Shown here: positions 9,010-18,771 of the stretch, piece by piece
Numbering within the stretch: the first letter of the stretch is position 1
How the letters are laid out: each line of letters opens with the position of its first letter
Assembly (NCBI RefSeq): GCF_031585635.1
Contig: NZ_CP134195.1
Location: forward strand, 3,906,001-3,970,000
Direction of reading: 5' to 3'
DNA: 64,000 bases
From: Paraburkholderia sp. FT54
Lineage (GTDB): Bacteria; Pseudomonadota; Gammaproteobacteria; Burkholderiales; Burkholderiaceae
Position numbers and translations under genes: made by a program
The notes under the pieces: generated by a model
What the model was told of the DNA's origin: nothing
What the model saw: only the letters and a program-made list of their open reading frames with translations
The model's database searches: none

Positions 9010-10195
9010 GACAAAAGCTGATCCGATCGTCATCGTGGGCGTGGCCCGCACGCCGATGGCGGCATTTCAAGGCGACTTCGCCGCACTGACCGCGCCGCAA
9101 TTGGGCTCGGTAGCGATCGAAGCGGCCGTAAAACGCGCGGGCCTCAAGCCCGAACAGATCGATGAAGTGGTGATGGGCTGCGTGCTGCCCGCCGGCCTCG
9201 GCCAGGCGCCCGCGCGTCAGGCCGCGCTCGGCGCGGGCTTGCCGCTCGCCACCGGCAGCACCACGGTAAACAAGATGTGCGGCTCCGGCATGCGCGCGGC
9301 GATGTTCGCGCACGACATGCTCGCCGCGGGGTCCGTCGACGTGATCGTCGCGGGCGGCATGGAAAGCATGACGAACGCGCCCTATCTGCTGCCCAAAGCG
9401 CGAGGCGGCATGCGCATGGGCCACGGCCAGGTGATCGACCACATGTTCTACGACGGCCTCGAAGACGCCTATGAAAAAGGCCGTCTGATGGGCACCTTCG
9501 CTGAAGAATGCGCGGCGTCGTTCGACTTCACACGCGAGGCGCAGGACGCGTTCGCCGTCGAGTCGCTCGCTCGTGCGAAGCGCGCGAACGAGGACGGCTC
9601 GTTCGCCTGGGAAATCGCACCGGTGAAGGTGGAGAGCCGCAAGGGCGATGTCACCATCGATCGCGACGAACAACCGTTCAAGGCGAACATCGAGAAGATT
9701 CCAACGCTCAAGCCCGCGTTCAGCAAAACCGGCACGGTGACGGCGGCGAACTCGTCGTCGATTTCCGACGGCGCGGCCGCGCTCGTCATGATGCGCGAGT
9801 CGACGGCAAAGCGTCTCGGCGTCGAGCCGATCGCGCGCGTGGTCGGCCATTCGACCTTCGCGCAGGAGCCGGCGAAATTCACCACCGCGCCTGTCGGGGC
9901 GATTCGCAAGCTGTTCGAGAAGAACGGCTGGCGCGCCGACGAGGTCGATCTGTATGAGGTCAACGAAGCATTTGCCGTCGTGACAATGGCGGCCATGAAG
10001 GAACACCATCTGCCGCATGAGAAGGTCAACGTGAACGGCGGCGCCTGTGCGCTCGGCCATCCGATCGGCGCGTCCGGCGCGCGGATTCTCGTCACGCTGA
10101 TCGGCGCGCTGAAAAAGCGCGGGCTGAAACGCGGCGTCGCGACGCTGTGCATCGGCGGCGGCGAAGCGACGGCAATGGGTATCGAACTGGTGTAA
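9002..10195 (+). CDS. Acetyl-CoA acetyltransferase (thiolase II)
   Basis: A 397-residue biosynthetic/degradative thiolase that joins or splits acetoacetyl-CoA. The acyl-enzyme cysteine is C93 in N-K-M-C-G-S-G, and the second active-site residues are H353 in G-H-P-I-G-A-S-G and C383 in T-L-C-I-G-G-G. Length and motifs match the acetoacetyl-CoA thiolase group rather than the trifunctional-complex type. The start codon lies inside the carbonic anhydrase stop region (8-bp overlap), so the two are probably translated together. With the neighbouring SDR and acyl-CoA dehydrogenase it suggests short-chain acyl-CoA or ketone-body metabolism. Confidence 0.92.
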   Translation: MSETKADPIVIVGVARTPMAAFQGDFAALTAPQLGSVAIEAAVKRAGLKPEQIDEVVMGCVLPAGLGQAPARQAALGAGLPLATGSTTVNKMCGSGMRAAMFAHDMLAAGSVDVIVAGGMESMTNAPYLLPKARGGMRMGHGQVIDHMFYDGLEDAYEKGRLMGTFAEECAASFDFTREAQDAFAVESLARAKRANEDGSFAWEIAPVKVESRKGDVTIDRDEQPFKANIEKIPTLKPAFSKTGTVTAANSSSISDGAAALVMMRESTAKRLGVEPIARVVGHSTFAQEPAKFTTAPVGAIRKLFEKNGWRADEVDLYEVNEAFAVVTMAAMKEHHLPHEKVNVNGGACALGHPIGASGARILVTLIGALKKRGLKRGVATLCIGGGEATAMGIELV

Positions 10196-10240
10196 CGCGC
10201 GTTTTCGCAGCGCTCTGTTTTTGACGGCTTGAGGTATTCG

Positions 10241-10918
10241 ATGAAGACAGTGTTGATCGTCGGTGCGTCGCGCGGCATCGGCCAGGAGTTTGCACAGCAG
10301 TACAAAAAGAGCGGTTGGCGCGTGCTCGCCACCGCGCGCGACGGCGCCGCGCTCGACGCATTGAAGGCACTCGGCGCCGAAACTTTTTCACTCGATGTGA
10401 GCGCGCCAGAAGAAATCGCCGCGCTCGGCTGGAAGCTCGATGGCGAACGGCTCGATGCGGCGATCCTGGTGTCGGGCGTGTACGGCCCGCGCACGGAAGG
10501 CATCGAGACGATTACCGCCGAAGACTTCGACCACGTCATGCACACCAACGTGCGCGGGCCGATGCAATTGATGCCGATCCTGCTGCCGCTCGTCGAAGAG
10601 GCGGGCGGCGTGTTCGCGGTGATCTCGAGCAAGATGGGCAGCATCGGCGACGCGAGCGGCACGACCGGCTGGCTGTATCGCGCGAGCAAGGCGGCGCTGA
10701 ACGACGCGCTGAAACTCGCGTCGCTAGAAGCAAGGCGCGCCGCATGCATTTCGTTGCATCCCGGCTGGGTGCGCACCGACATGGGCGGCGCACAGGCGGC
10801 GATCGATCCGGCGCGCAGCGTCACCGGCATGCGTGAAGTGCTGGCGCAGGCCGCCGCGGCGCACGACGAGTTCAACGGCCGCTTCTATCAATACGACGGC
10901 ACGCTGCTCGACTGGTGA
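10241..10918 (+). CDS. SDR-family oxidoreductase
   Basis: A 225-residue short-chain dehydrogenase with G-A-S-R-G-I-G at residues 8-14 and a catalytic Y146-x-x-x-K150 pair preceded by a Ser pair at 129-130. The usual N-A-G motif is replaced by V-S-G-V-Y-G, a variation seen in the C-factor-like SDR group. ATG 10241 is preferred because GAGG lies 6 nt upstream; a TTG at 10229 is the alternative. It sits between thiolase and acyl-CoA dehydrogenase genes in the same direction, so it likely belongs to the same operon. Substrate unknown. Confidence 0.85.
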   Translation: MKTVLIVGASRGIGQEFAQQYKKSGWRVLATARDGAALDALKALGAETFSLDVSAPEEIAALGWKLDGERLDAAILVSGVYGPRTEGIETITAEDFDHVMHTNVRGPMQLMPILLPLVEEAGGVFAVISSKMGSIGDASGTTGWLYRASKAALNDALKLASLEARRAACISLHPGWVRTDMGGAQAAIDPARSVTGMREVLAQAAAAHDEFNGRFYQYDGTLLDW

Positions 10919-10945
10919 GCGACGAGCCGGCAAGGAGACACACTC

Positions 10946-12076
10946 ATGGTGCTTGATCAGGATCACTTGATGGTCCGCGACGCGCTGCGCACCTTCGTGC
11001 GCGAAGCGATCACGCCGCAGGCGGCGGCGTGGGACCGCGAGCGCACTTTTCCGCGGGACGTGCATCGGCAACTCGCCGAACTCGGCGCATATGGCGTGCT
11101 GGTGCCCGAAGCGTATGGCGGCGCCGGCATGGACGCGCTGGCGCTCGCGCTGATTCTCGAAGAGATCGCTGCCGGCGACGGCGGCACCTCGACGGCTATT
11201 TCCGTCAATAACTGCCCCGTTTGCAGCATTCTGCTGACCTATGGCAGCGACGCGCAAAAACGCGACTGGCTGACCCCGCTCGCGCGCGGCGAAATGCTCG
11301 GTGCGTTTTGCCTGACCGAACCACAAGCCGGTTCCGACGCTTCCGCGCTGCGCACCACCGCGACACGCGACGGCGATGCGTACGTGCTGAACGGCGTCAA
11401 ACAGTTCATTACGAGCGGCAAGAACGGCAACGTCGCGATCGTGATGGCCGTCACCGACAAAGCCGCGGGCAAGCGCGGCATCAGCGCGTTTATCGTGCCC
11501 ACCGATACGAAGGGTTACGTTGTCGCGCGAGTGGAAGACAAGCTCGGTCAGCATTCGTCGGATACGGCGCAGATCCTCTTCGAAGACTGCCGCGTGCCGG
11601 CCGCCAATCTGATCGGCGCGGAAGGCGAAGGCTACCGGATCGCGCTGTCGGGGCTCGAAGGCGGTCGCATCGGTATCGCCGCGCAAAGCGTCGGCATGGC
11701 GCGCGCCGCGTTCGAAGCAGCGCTGAGTTATGCGAAGGAGCGCGAGAGCTTCGGCGCGCCGCTCTTTTCGCACCAGGCCGTGCAGTTCCGCCTCGCCGAT
11801 ATGGCGACGCAACTCGAAGCTGCACGCCAGTTGATCTGGCACGCCGCGTCGTTGAAGGATGCCGGCCAACCGTGCCTGACCGAAGCCGCGATGGCCAAGT
11901 TGTTCGCCTCCGAAGCCGCCGAGCGCATCTGTTCGGCCGCCTTACAGATTCATGGCGGGTACGGCTACCTGAGCGACTTCCCGGTCGAGCGGATTTACCG
12001 CGACGTGCGCGTGTGCCAGATCTACGAAGGCACCAGCGACATCCAGAAAATTTTGATCGCGCGCGGTCTTGGCTGA
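10946..12076 (+). CDS. Acyl-CoA dehydrogenase
   Basis: This FAD enzyme introduces the alpha-beta double bond into acyl-CoA thioesters. The 376-residue protein has the family layout: helical N-terminus, F-C-L-T-E-P-Q-A-G-S-D flavin-binding strand, and Q-I-H-G-G-Y-G-Y near the C-terminus. The glutamate at E361 in Y-E-G-T-S-D-I-Q occupies the catalytic-base position of short- and medium-chain dehydrogenases. AAGGAGA lies 10 nt before the ATG. The context suggests a short- or branched-chain substrate under the MerR/LiuR-type regulator, but the specificity is not fixed by sequence. Confidence 0.9.
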   Translation: MVLDQDHLMVRDALRTFVREAITPQAAAWDRERTFPRDVHRQLAELGAYGVLVPEAYGGAGMDALALALILEEIAAGDGGTSTAISVNNCPVCSILLTYGSDAQKRDWLTPLARGEMLGAFCLTEPQAGSDASALRTTATRDGDAYVLNGVKQFITSGKNGNVAIVMAVTDKAAGKRGISAFIVPTDTKGYVVARVEDKLGQHSSDTAQILFEDCRVPAANLIGAEGEGYRIALSGLEGGRIGIAAQSVGMARAAFEAALSYAKERESFGAPLFSHQAVQFRLADMATQLEAARQLIWHAASLKDAGQPCLTEAAMAKLFASEAAERICSAALQIHGGYGYLSDFPVERIYRDVRVCQIYEGTSDIQKILIARGLG

Positions 12077-12083
12077 AAGTCTG

Positions 12084-12533
12084 ATGAATAAGCAAGTGTT
12101 GTCATTGCAACGACCATCCGATTGTCCCTGCGGCGGCGCCGCGCCCGATCAGCGCAGCGGCGCCAAGGCGCCGCGCTTCGCGCAGTGCTGCGGCCGCTAT
12201 ATCGACGGCGGCGAAGCGGCGCCACGGGCCCTTGAACTGATGCGTTCGCGTTATAGCGCGTATGTTGTGGGAGCAACGGATTATCTGCGCGCCACGTGGG
12301 CGCCGCATACCCGCCCCGCCGATCTCGACGTGGACCCGGCCGCATCCGACGCTGCGCGTTGGCTCGGACTGCAAATCAAGGCGTTCGCTGAATCCGACGC
12401 TGATCACGCGACGGTCGAATTTGTCGCACGTTATAAGGTGGGCGGACGCGCGCATCGGCTGCACGAACTGAGCCGTTTCGTTCGCGGCGATGACGGCCGC
12501 TGGCGCTACGTCGATGGCGACGTCCGCGAATAA
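12084..12533 (+). CDS. YchJ family (UPF0225) SEC-C-like protein
   Basis: A 149-residue protein with an N-terminal D-C-P-C-G-G motif and a second C-C-G-R-Y pair, the zinc-binding cysteine arrangement of YchJ proteins, followed by an NTF2-like body ending in W-R-Y-V-D-G-D. YchJ proteins are of unknown function. I chose ATG 12084; a TTG at 12069 would overlap the acyl-CoA dehydrogenase by 8 bp. The gene closes the cluster and is followed by a strong terminator. Confidence 0.85.
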   Translation: MNKQVLSLQRPSDCPCGGAAPDQRSGAKAPRFAQCCGRYIDGGEAAPRALELMRSRYSAYVVGATDYLRATWAPHTRPADLDVDPAASDAARWLGLQIKAFAESDADHATVEFVARYKVGGRAHRLHELSRFVRGDDGRWRYVDGDVRE

Positions 12534-12586
12534 ATCCCTTTCTGCCCCTTACAAGACGCCGCCGTGTCCTTACGCCGCGCTCACAT

Positions 12587-12613
12587 ATGGCCCTGTTAGC
12601 AGGGCCATTTTTT
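12587..12613 (+). terminator. Intrinsic terminator ending the acyl-CoA cluster
   Basis: A 9-bp perfect stem (ATGGCCCTG/CAGGGCCAT) with a TTAG loop runs into six T residues, 54 bp after the ychJ stop codon. Confidence 0.92.
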
Positions 12614-13035
12614 GTTGGCTCGATGCCACAAGACCCGCGCCGCGCCAGATTGCTTCGTTACGCCAAATACCGGCGAGGCCTGTATCGAGCGGCCTGAGGC
12701 TGCGAATCAGTACGCGGCAACTGCTGGTTCGCGGGTTCTCCTTGATTGCACAAAACAAAATTGTCGTGCCAGGATGAGGCCGTAGCTTCATGACGTCACG
12801 TTGCGAGAGCCGGTCCATACCAACTCCGCAAAATGCGCAGGAAGCCCTGCCAGGTACCAGACGGTGTGGTTCCGGCGGCGGTTTCGGGCAGCAGCCGTGG
12901 CGCTCATCATCGGCGCGTGGGGTCGCGTCGGCCGTTTGGGTTCATCCCGTGCGATCTCGATTAGCGTGCGTGCGCCTCCGGTGCACTCCGTGCGCGAGTG
13001 TGTTTTTGTTTGTCGAAAACCTGCCCGAAAGGCAA
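12614..13035. other. Intergenic stretch without a convincing gene
   Basis: About 420 bp between the terminator and the leader ORF of the next gene. Short frames exist on both strands but lack family features, and one on the minus strand (12570-12818) would run into the terminator hairpin. I see no clear promoter. Confidence 0.5.
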
Positions 13036-13104
13036 ATGTCAGCAATGACTTTCGATGAACAGGTATCCCGGTATTCAGGGCAGATTTTTGAGGCAGGTGC
13101 GTGA
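13036..13104 (+). CDS. Possible 22-aa leader ORF upstream of the hydrolase
   Basis: An ATG preceded by AAAGG opens a 22-codon frame (MSAMTFDEQV...) whose TGA at 13102-13104 is immediately followed by the ATG of the hydrolase at 13105. Such abutting stop and start codons allow reinitiation. It may equally be chance in a leader region; no homologue is known to me. Confidence 0.3.
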   Translation: MSAMTFDEQVSRYSGQIFEAGA

Positions 13105-14382
13105 ATGGTGTTCAGCAAGGTTCTGACGAAGTGTGCGGTGATCTGTGCAGCGGCTACGTGCGCTGTCGCACTCGCGCACGCCGACCCGCTCGCGGACACC
13201 CAGGCGGGACCGTTGACGCGCGCACACGTGCCGCGCATCGCACTTGATGACGACGTCTATCTGCCCAGCGCGGGTCTCAACGAACGGATCATCCGCGTGC
13301 CGGTCGACGCGGCCGGCACGGTCACCCTCGAAACGACGATCTACAAACCGGACGGCGCGGGCCCGTTTCCGATGATCGTTTTCAACCACGGCAAAATCCC
13401 CGGCGATCCGCGCACGCAGGAGCGCAGCGACCCGCTGCCGTTCGCGCGCGAATTCGTGCGGCGCGGCTACGTGGTGGTGGCGCCGAACCGCCAGGGTTTC
13501 GGCCACTCGGACGGCACATATCAGCAGGATGGTTGCGATGTCGAAAAGAACGGCATCGGCCAGGCCGGCGACGTTGCCGCGACAGTCGACTTTATGTCGA
13601 AGCAGCCTTACGTGGACGCCACGCATATCGTCGTGGCCGGCACCTCGCACGGCGGCCTTGCGACGATGGCGTACGGCACGCAAGCCGCGCCGGGCGTGCG
13701 GGCGCTGATCAATTTTTCGGGCGGCTTGCGGCAGGACGCGTGCGGCGACTGGCAGGGCAATCTGACGCGTGCGTTCGGCGCGTACGGCGAGAAGACCAGG
13801 GTGCCGTCGCTGTGGATGTACGGCGATAACGATTCGGTCTGGAATGCACCGTTGGTTGCGGGCATGTACGCGGCTTATGGCGCGCACGGCGCGAGCGCGA
13901 AGATGGTAGATTTCGGCAACTACAAGAATGATGCGCACCGGTTGGTCGGCGACCGTGATGGTGTGCATGTGTGGTGGCCGGCTGTCGAGGCTTTCCTTGC
14001 GCAGGTGGGCATGCCGACTGGTGTGCAGTATCGCGTGTCTGATCCGTCCATGCCGAAGGCCAGCGGGTTTGCTGCTGTCGATGCGGTCGACGCCGTGCCG
14101 TTTGTCGATGAAGCCGGGCGTAATGGGTATCGGAATTTCTTGCATCAGTTTCCTAGCCGGGCGTTTGCTGTTTCTGACACGGGGGCCTGGTCCTGGGCTG
14201 AAGGTGGTGATGATCCGATGTCGGTTGCGGTGGCGAATTGTCAGAAGCAGTCTTCGGCGCCTTGTCGGTTGTATGCGGTGAATAACTCCGTTGTTTGGGG
14301 GGATCAGTCTTCGCAGACGGCTGATGGTGGGGCGGTGGGTGGGGGCGCCGATGCGCGGCGGGCTATTGCTAGTCGTGAATAA
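13105..14382 (+). CDS. Secreted alpha/beta hydrolase (dienelactone hydrolase-like)
   Basis: The 425-residue protein has an N-terminal signal peptide (ending around A-L-A-H-A-D) and an alpha/beta hydrolase core. The nucleophile elbow G-T-S181-H-G-G is clear, and an upstream F-N-H-G-K-I-P-G segment supplies the oxyanion region. The N-terminal half resembles secreted dienelactone hydrolase or prolyl-oligopeptidase-type esterases. The last 100 or so codons change character: GGT, GTT, TTG and CGG replace the GC3-rich codons used before, and the coding strand becomes G/T-rich toward the adjacent inverted-repeat element. The enzyme probably acts in the periplasm. Its substrate is unknown. Confidence 0.75.
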   Translation: MVFSKVLTKCAVICAAATCAVALAHADPLADTQAGPLTRAHVPRIALDDDVYLPSAGLNERIIRVPVDAAGTVTLETTIYKPDGAGPFPMIVFNHGKIPGDPRTQERSDPLPFAREFVRRGYVVVAPNRQGFGHSDGTYQQDGCDVEKNGIGQAGDVAATVDFMSKQPYVDATHIVVAGTSHGGLATMAYGTQAAPGVRALINFSGGLRQDACGDWQGNLTRAFGAYGEKTRVPSLWMYGDNDSVWNAPLVAGMYAAYGAHGASAKMVDFGNYKNDAHRLVGDRDGVHVWWPAVEAFLAQVGMPTGVQYRVSDPSMPKASGFAAVDAVDAVPFVDEAGRNGYRNFLHQFPSRAFAVSDTGAWSWAEGGDDPMSVAVANCQKQSSAPCRLYAVNNSVVWGDQSSQTADGGAVGGGADARRAIASRE

Positions 14383-14390
14383 CAGTTAGG

Positions 14391-15150
14391 TTTTTTTGCC
14401 TGCTCGGCGTGTGTTGGTTCTCTGTGTTCTTTTTGTTCGCTTTGTTCTCTGAGGCGTTGGCCTTTCCTTGAATTCATGGTGGTCTATTGGCGTTGCCCCT
14501 GTGCGGGGCGGCACCTACTTTCTTTGCCGCCGCAAAGAAAGTAGGCAAAGAAAGCGGCTTCGCACCGCCAGCTCATAAGCGGATCCCCCGCGCAGTCGCG
14601 GTAGTGGTGCATCTGGAATCCGTGCTCTCGCACATTCAGCCCCGGTGGCAAGGCCGTCATTCTTCCGGCGACGCTGCGCGCGCCGTCGCGGTAATTCATC
14701 AAACCATTGGGTCCTCGTGCGCCAGCAGTATTTGCTACTGGCCGTCCGCTTTTGCGCCAGCGATCTTCGCACCAACAGCCTTCCATGCTCCCCTTCGGCG
14801 CCGCGCCCCAGCGAAGCCGACAGCCCCACCGCGCCCAAACAAAACCACTGGTTCCGAGCAGACCGTTCCGGCGAGCGCGCAGCGCGAGGCGGGAAGTATG
14901 ACGGCCTTGTCACTGAGGCCAAATGGACGAGAACACCGATTCCAGATGTGCCACTACCGTGACTGCGCGAGGGGCCCGCTTATGGGCTGGCGGTGTGAAG
15001 CCGCTTTCTTTGCCTACTTTCTTTGCGGCAGGCAAAGAAAGTAGGTGCCGCCCCGCACAGGGGCAACGCCAATAGACCACCAAGAAAGCAAGGAAAGGCC
15101 AACGCCTCAGAGAACACACCAAAAAACACCCGCCGAGCAGGCCAAAACCC
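14391..15150. repeat. Long imperfect inverted-repeat element with nested hairpins
   Basis: Two arms in opposite orientation (about 14398-14680 and 14890-15144) match closely over more than 200 bp, sharing for example GGCGTTGGCCTTTCC, GTGGTCTATTGGCGTTGCCC and GGTAGTGG. Each arm contains its own near-perfect hairpin: 14515-14544 (13-bp stem, 4-nt loop) and 15014-15044 (13-bp stem, 5-nt loop). No transposase or cysteine-rich ORF is present, and open frames crossing it are low-complexity by-products of the repeat. I recall similar sequence dispersed in Burkholderia and Paraburkholderia genomes, often mis-annotated as hypothetical proteins. It separates the hydrolase gene from the bio operon. Confidence 0.85.
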
Positions 15151-15382
15151 CAAATCCCCGCCAGTAAGTTGCAACTACTTTGCCGTCGCCAACTCCGCCC
15201 ATCAGCGACCTTCACCTAGAAACAGAAACCACCTGCCCCGAACATCGCCAAACTCCAGCGCCGCAGGCAAAAACGCCCCTCGAACCCCTAGTGCGCAGCA
15301 CGAAATAAACGGCTAATCTCGACCCCGCAGGCCCGCCAAAGGGCCGCGCGCAGCGCAAAAAATCCGCGCCACGCGACTGAAA
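15151..15382. other. A/C-rich leader before bioA
   Basis: About 230 bp of A- and C-rich DNA on the top strand between the inverted-repeat element and bioA. No BirA-type operator, promoter or small gene stands out. Confidence 0.4.
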
Positions 15383-16801
15383 ATGGCCCTAAAAAAGCCA
15401 CGCCGCGCAGCGGCAAAAAAAGCCCCCTGGAGTACCCCTTTGGAAAACCCAGCACCACCATCAGCCGCCCCCGAAGACTGGATCGCCCGCAGCCTGCGCG
15501 CAGTCTGGCACCCCTGCACGCAGATGAAGCACCACGAACGCCTGCCGCTGGTGCCCGTCGCGCGCGGCCAGGGCGCGTGGCTCTACGATCGCGCCGGCCA
15601 TCGTTATCTGGATGCCATCAGCTCCTGGTGGGTCAACCTGTTCGGTCACGCCAATCCGCGCATCAACGCGGCCCTGAAAGACCAGCTCGACACGCTCGAA
15701 CATGCGATGCTCGCCGGCTGCACTCACGAACCGGCCATCGAACTCGCGGAGCGGCTCAGCGCGCTGACGAACAACACGCTGGGCCACGCGTTCTTCGCGT
15801 CAGATGGCGCATCCGCCGTCGAAATCGCCCTGAAGATGAGCTTCCACTCGTGGCGCAATCGCGGTTTCGCCGATAAGCAGGAATTCGTCTGCATCGCCAA
15901 TAGCTATCACGGCGAAACCATCGGCGCGCTCGGCGTCACCGATGTCGCGCTCTTCAAGGACGCCTACGATCCGTTGATCCGCCACGCGCACGTCGTGGCA
16001 TCCCCCGACGCGCGCCTCGCGCAAGCCGGCGAAACCGCCGCCGATGTCGCCCGCCACGCGCTCGATCACGTCCGCTCGCTGTTCGACGCACGCGCCACGA
16101 AAATCGCTGCATTGATCGTCGAGCCGCTGGTGCAGTGCGCGGCCGGCATGGCCATGCACGACGCGTCGTATATCGCGGGATTGCGCGCCTTGTGCGACCA
16201 GTACGGCGTGCATCTGATCGCCGATGAAATCGCCGTCGGCTGCGGTCGCACCGGCACCTTCTTCGCGTGCGAACAGGCCGGCATCTGGCCGGACTTTCTC
16301 TGCCTGTCGAAAGGCATTAGCGGCGGCTATCTGCCGCTCTCGATCGTGCTGTCGCGCGATGAAATTTTCGCAGCGTTCTATCACGACGACACCGCGCGCG
16401 GCTTCCTGCACTCGCACTCATACACCGGCAATCCGCTTGCCTGCCGCGCGGCGCTCGCCACGCTCGATCTGTTCGCGAGCGACAAAGTCCTCGCCGTCAA
16501 CGCGCAGAAGTCCGCAAAGCTGAAAGCCGCGCTCGCGCCGCTCGCCGAGCACAAGCAAGTCCGGAATCTGCGTCAGTGCGGCACGATCTTCGCGTTCGAC
16601 GCGGTGATCGACGATGCTCAGCAAGCCAAAACATTCTCGCGCCGCTTCTTCGATAACGCGTTGCAACGCGAACTGCTGCTGCGCCCGATCTCGACCACGG
16701 TGTATCTGATGCCTCCTTATATCCTCGACGACGAAGAACTCGCGCTGCTCGCCTCGCGCACGCGCGAAACCTTCGAAGCCACGCTCGCGGAGACCCGCTG
16801 A
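15383..16801 (+). CDS. bioA: Adenosylmethionine-8-amino-7-oxononanoate aminotransferase
   Basis: BioA converts KAPA to DAPA using S-adenosylmethionine as amino donor, the antepenultimate step of biotin synthesis. The 472-residue product is a fold-type I PLP enzyme: W-H-P-C-T-Q-M near residue 42, D281-E282 at the pyridine nitrogen and the Schiff-base lysine K310 in L-S-K-G-I-S-G-G. The first 30 residues (Lys/Ala/Pro-rich) look non-conserved; a start at the TTG near 15440 would give a more usual N-terminus, so the true start is uncertain. The stop overlaps the bioF ATG by 1 nt. Confidence 0.93.
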   Translation: MALKKPRRAAAKKAPWSTPLENPAPPSAAPEDWIARSLRAVWHPCTQMKHHERLPLVPVARGQGAWLYDRAGHRYLDAISSWWVNLFGHANPRINAALKDQLDTLEHAMLAGCTHEPAIELAERLSALTNNTLGHAFFASDGASAVEIALKMSFHSWRNRGFADKQEFVCIANSYHGETIGALGVTDVALFKDAYDPLIRHAHVVASPDARLAQAGETAADVARHALDHVRSLFDARATKIAALIVEPLVQCAAGMAMHDASYIAGLRALCDQYGVHLIADEIAVGCGRTGTFFACEQAGIWPDFLCLSKGISGGYLPLSIVLSRDEIFAAFYHDDTARGFLHSHSYTGNPLACRAALATLDLFASDKVLAVNAQKSAKLKAALAPLAEHKQVRNLRQCGTIFAFDAVIDDAQQAKTFSRRFFDNALQRELLLRPISTTVYLMPPYILDDEELALLASRTRETFEATLAETR

Positions 16802-17985
16802 TGCACCTGCTCGACACGCTCACCGAAGGCCTGAAGGAAATCGACGCGCGCGGCCTGCGCCGTCGCCGCCGCACCGCGGACACCCCGTGCGCGGCGCACA
16901 TGACAGTGGACGGCCGCGAAATCATCGGCTTCGCCAGCAACGACTATCTCGGCCTCGCCGCGCATCCGCAACTCATCGCGGCCATCGCGGAAGGCGCGCA
17001 ACGTTATGGCGCGGGTAGCGGCGGCTCGCATCTGCTCGGCGGCCACTCGCGCGCGCACGCGCAACTCGAAGACGATCTCGCTGAATTCGCGGGCGGCTTC
17101 GTCGACAACGCGCGCGCACTCTATTTCAGCACCGGTTACATGGCGAATCTCGCCACGCTCACCGCACTCGCGGGCCGCGGCACGACGCTCTTCTCCGATG
17201 CGCTGAATCACGCGTCGCTGATCGACGGCGCGCGTTTGTCCCGCGCCGACGTGCAGATCTACCCGCACTGCGATACGCAAGCGTTGAGCGCGATGCTCGA
17301 AGCGTCCGACTCCGACGTCAAAGTAATCGTCTCCGATACCGTCTTTAGCATGGACGGCGATATCGCGCCGCTGCCGCGCCTGCTCGAACTCGCGGAGCAA
17401 CACGGCGCCTGGCTGATCGTCGACGACGCGCACGGTTTCGGCGTGCTCGGCCCGCAAGGCCGTGGCGCGATCGCGCAAGCCGCGCTGCGCTCGCCGAACC
17501 TCATTTCGATCGGCACGCTCGGCAAAGCGGCCGGCGTCTCCGGCGCGTTCGTCACCGCGCATGAGACGGTCATCGAATGGCTCGTGCAGCGCGCGCGTCC
17601 GTACATCTTCACCACGGCGTCGGTGCCGGCCGCGGCGCACGCGGTATCGGCGAGCCTGCGCATCATCGGCGGCGAAGAAGGCGACGCGCGTCGTGCGCAT
17701 CTTCAGCAACTGATCGAACGCACGCGCGCCATGCTGAAGGCCACGCCCTGGTTACCGGTCGACTCGCATACGGCCGTGCAACCGCTCATCATCGGCGCGA
17801 ACGAAGCCACGCTCGAGATCGCGGCCACGCTCGATCGCGCGGGTCTGTGGGTGCCGGCGATCCGTCCGCCGACCGTGCCCGCCGGCACGTCGCGCTTGCG
17901 TATTTCGCTGTCGGCCGCGCACTCGCACGCAGACCTCGACCGGCTCGAAGCAGGCTTGCAGCAACTCGGAGCGAAAGCGGCATGA
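16801..17985 (+). CDS. bioF: 8-amino-7-oxononanoate synthase
   Basis: BioF condenses pimeloyl-ACP or pimeloyl-CoA with alanine to form KAPA. The 394-residue protein shows N48-D-Y-L-G, the G-S-G-G-S-H region, D209-A-H-G-F-G-V and the PLP lysine K242 in T-L-G-K-A-A-G, all typical of the alpha-oxoamine synthase family. Translation starts on the last base of the bioA stop codon and its own stop overlaps the bioD start (ATGA), indicating tight coupling in the order A-F-D-B. Confidence 0.95.
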   Translation: MHLLDTLTEGLKEIDARGLRRRRRTADTPCAAHMTVDGREIIGFASNDYLGLAAHPQLIAAIAEGAQRYGAGSGGSHLLGGHSRAHAQLEDDLAEFAGGFVDNARALYFSTGYMANLATLTALAGRGTTLFSDALNHASLIDGARLSRADVQIYPHCDTQALSAMLEASDSDVKVIVSDTVFSMDGDIAPLPRLLELAEQHGAWLIVDDAHGFGVLGPQGRGAIAQAALRSPNLISIGTLGKAAGVSGAFVTAHETVIEWLVQRARPYIFTTASVPAAAHAVSASLRIIGGEEGDARRAHLQQLIERTRAMLKATPWLPVDSHTAVQPLIIGANEATLEIAATLDRAGLWVPAIRPPTVPAGTSRLRISLSAAHSHADLDRLEAGLQQLGAKAA

Positions 17986-18737
17986 GTGGCTCGAGTCAAA
18001 ACGCACTGTCCTTATTCGTCACCGGCACCGATACGGAAATCGGCAAGACATTCGTCTCGTCGGCGCTGTTGCGCGGCTTCGTCCGCGCAGGCCTGCAGGC
18101 CGCCGCGATGAAGCCGATCGCCGCCGGCGCATTCGAGCTCGATGGTGTGCTGCACAACGAAGACGCGGACCAACTCGACGCCGCCTCGAACGTCCTGCTG
18201 CCGCCCGAAATGCGCACGCCGTATTTGCTGAAGGAACCGGCCGCGCCGCATATCGCGGCCGCGCTGGAAAACGTCACGTTCGATCTCGACCATATCGTCG
18301 GCTGTCATGCGCAGGCTCTCAAGCGCGCGGAGATTGTCGTCGTGGAAGGCGTGGGCGGCTTTCGTGTGCCGTTGACGGCCACTCAGGACACCGCCGATCT
18401 CGCCGTCGCCCTGAAGCTGCCGGTCGTGCTGGTGGTCGGCATGCGGCTCGGCTGCATCAGCCACGCGCTGCTCACCGCTGAAGCAATCGCCGCGCGCGGG
18501 CTCACGCTCGCCGGCTGGGTCGCGAACCGCATCGATCCGGACATGACGTTCCCCGACGAAAACATCGCGTCGATCCGCGCGCATCTCGCCCGCGAATACG
18601 ACGCGCCGCTGCTCGGCATCGTGCCGCATCTGAGTCCGGCGTCGCCCGAACTCGCAGCGGACCAACTCGACATCGACCGGCTCTTGCAGACGCTGCGTGA
18701 CATGCGAACACAAATGCAAACGCAAACGCAGCGCTGA
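17982..18737 (+). CDS. bioD: Dethiobiotin synthetase
   Basis: BioD closes the ureido ring of dethiobiotin from DAPA, carbon dioxide and ATP. The 251-residue product carries the P-loop G-T-D-T-E-I-G-K-T at residues 15-23 and the V-V-E-G-V-G-G-F motif, both diagnostic. The start is fixed by the ATGA overlap with bioF. The C-terminus ends in a short Gln/Thr-rich tail encoded by an ACGCAA-type repeat, probably not functional. Confidence 0.95.
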   Translation: MSGSSQNALSLFVTGTDTEIGKTFVSSALLRGFVRAGLQAAAMKPIAAGAFELDGVLHNEDADQLDAASNVLLPPEMRTPYLLKEPAAPHIAAALENVTFDLDHIVGCHAQALKRAEIVVVEGVGGFRVPLTATQDTADLAVALKLPVVLVVGMRLGCISHALLTAEAIAARGLTLAGWVANRIDPDMTFPDENIASIRAHLAREYDAPLLGIVPHLSPASPELAADQLDIDRLLQTLRDMRTQMQTQTQR

Positions 18738-18771
18738 ATCACCATCACATCCATCCATGAGGATTGACGAC

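Noticed and set aside
12570..12818. An 82-residue minus-strand frame with GGAG upstream
   Set aside because: It would read through the terminator hairpin of the preceding operon and has no recognisable feature.
14487..15044. A 185-residue frame within the inverted repeat
   Set aside because: It crosses both arms and the spacer, has no domain and exists because the repeat is GC-rich; frames of this type are probably not proteins.
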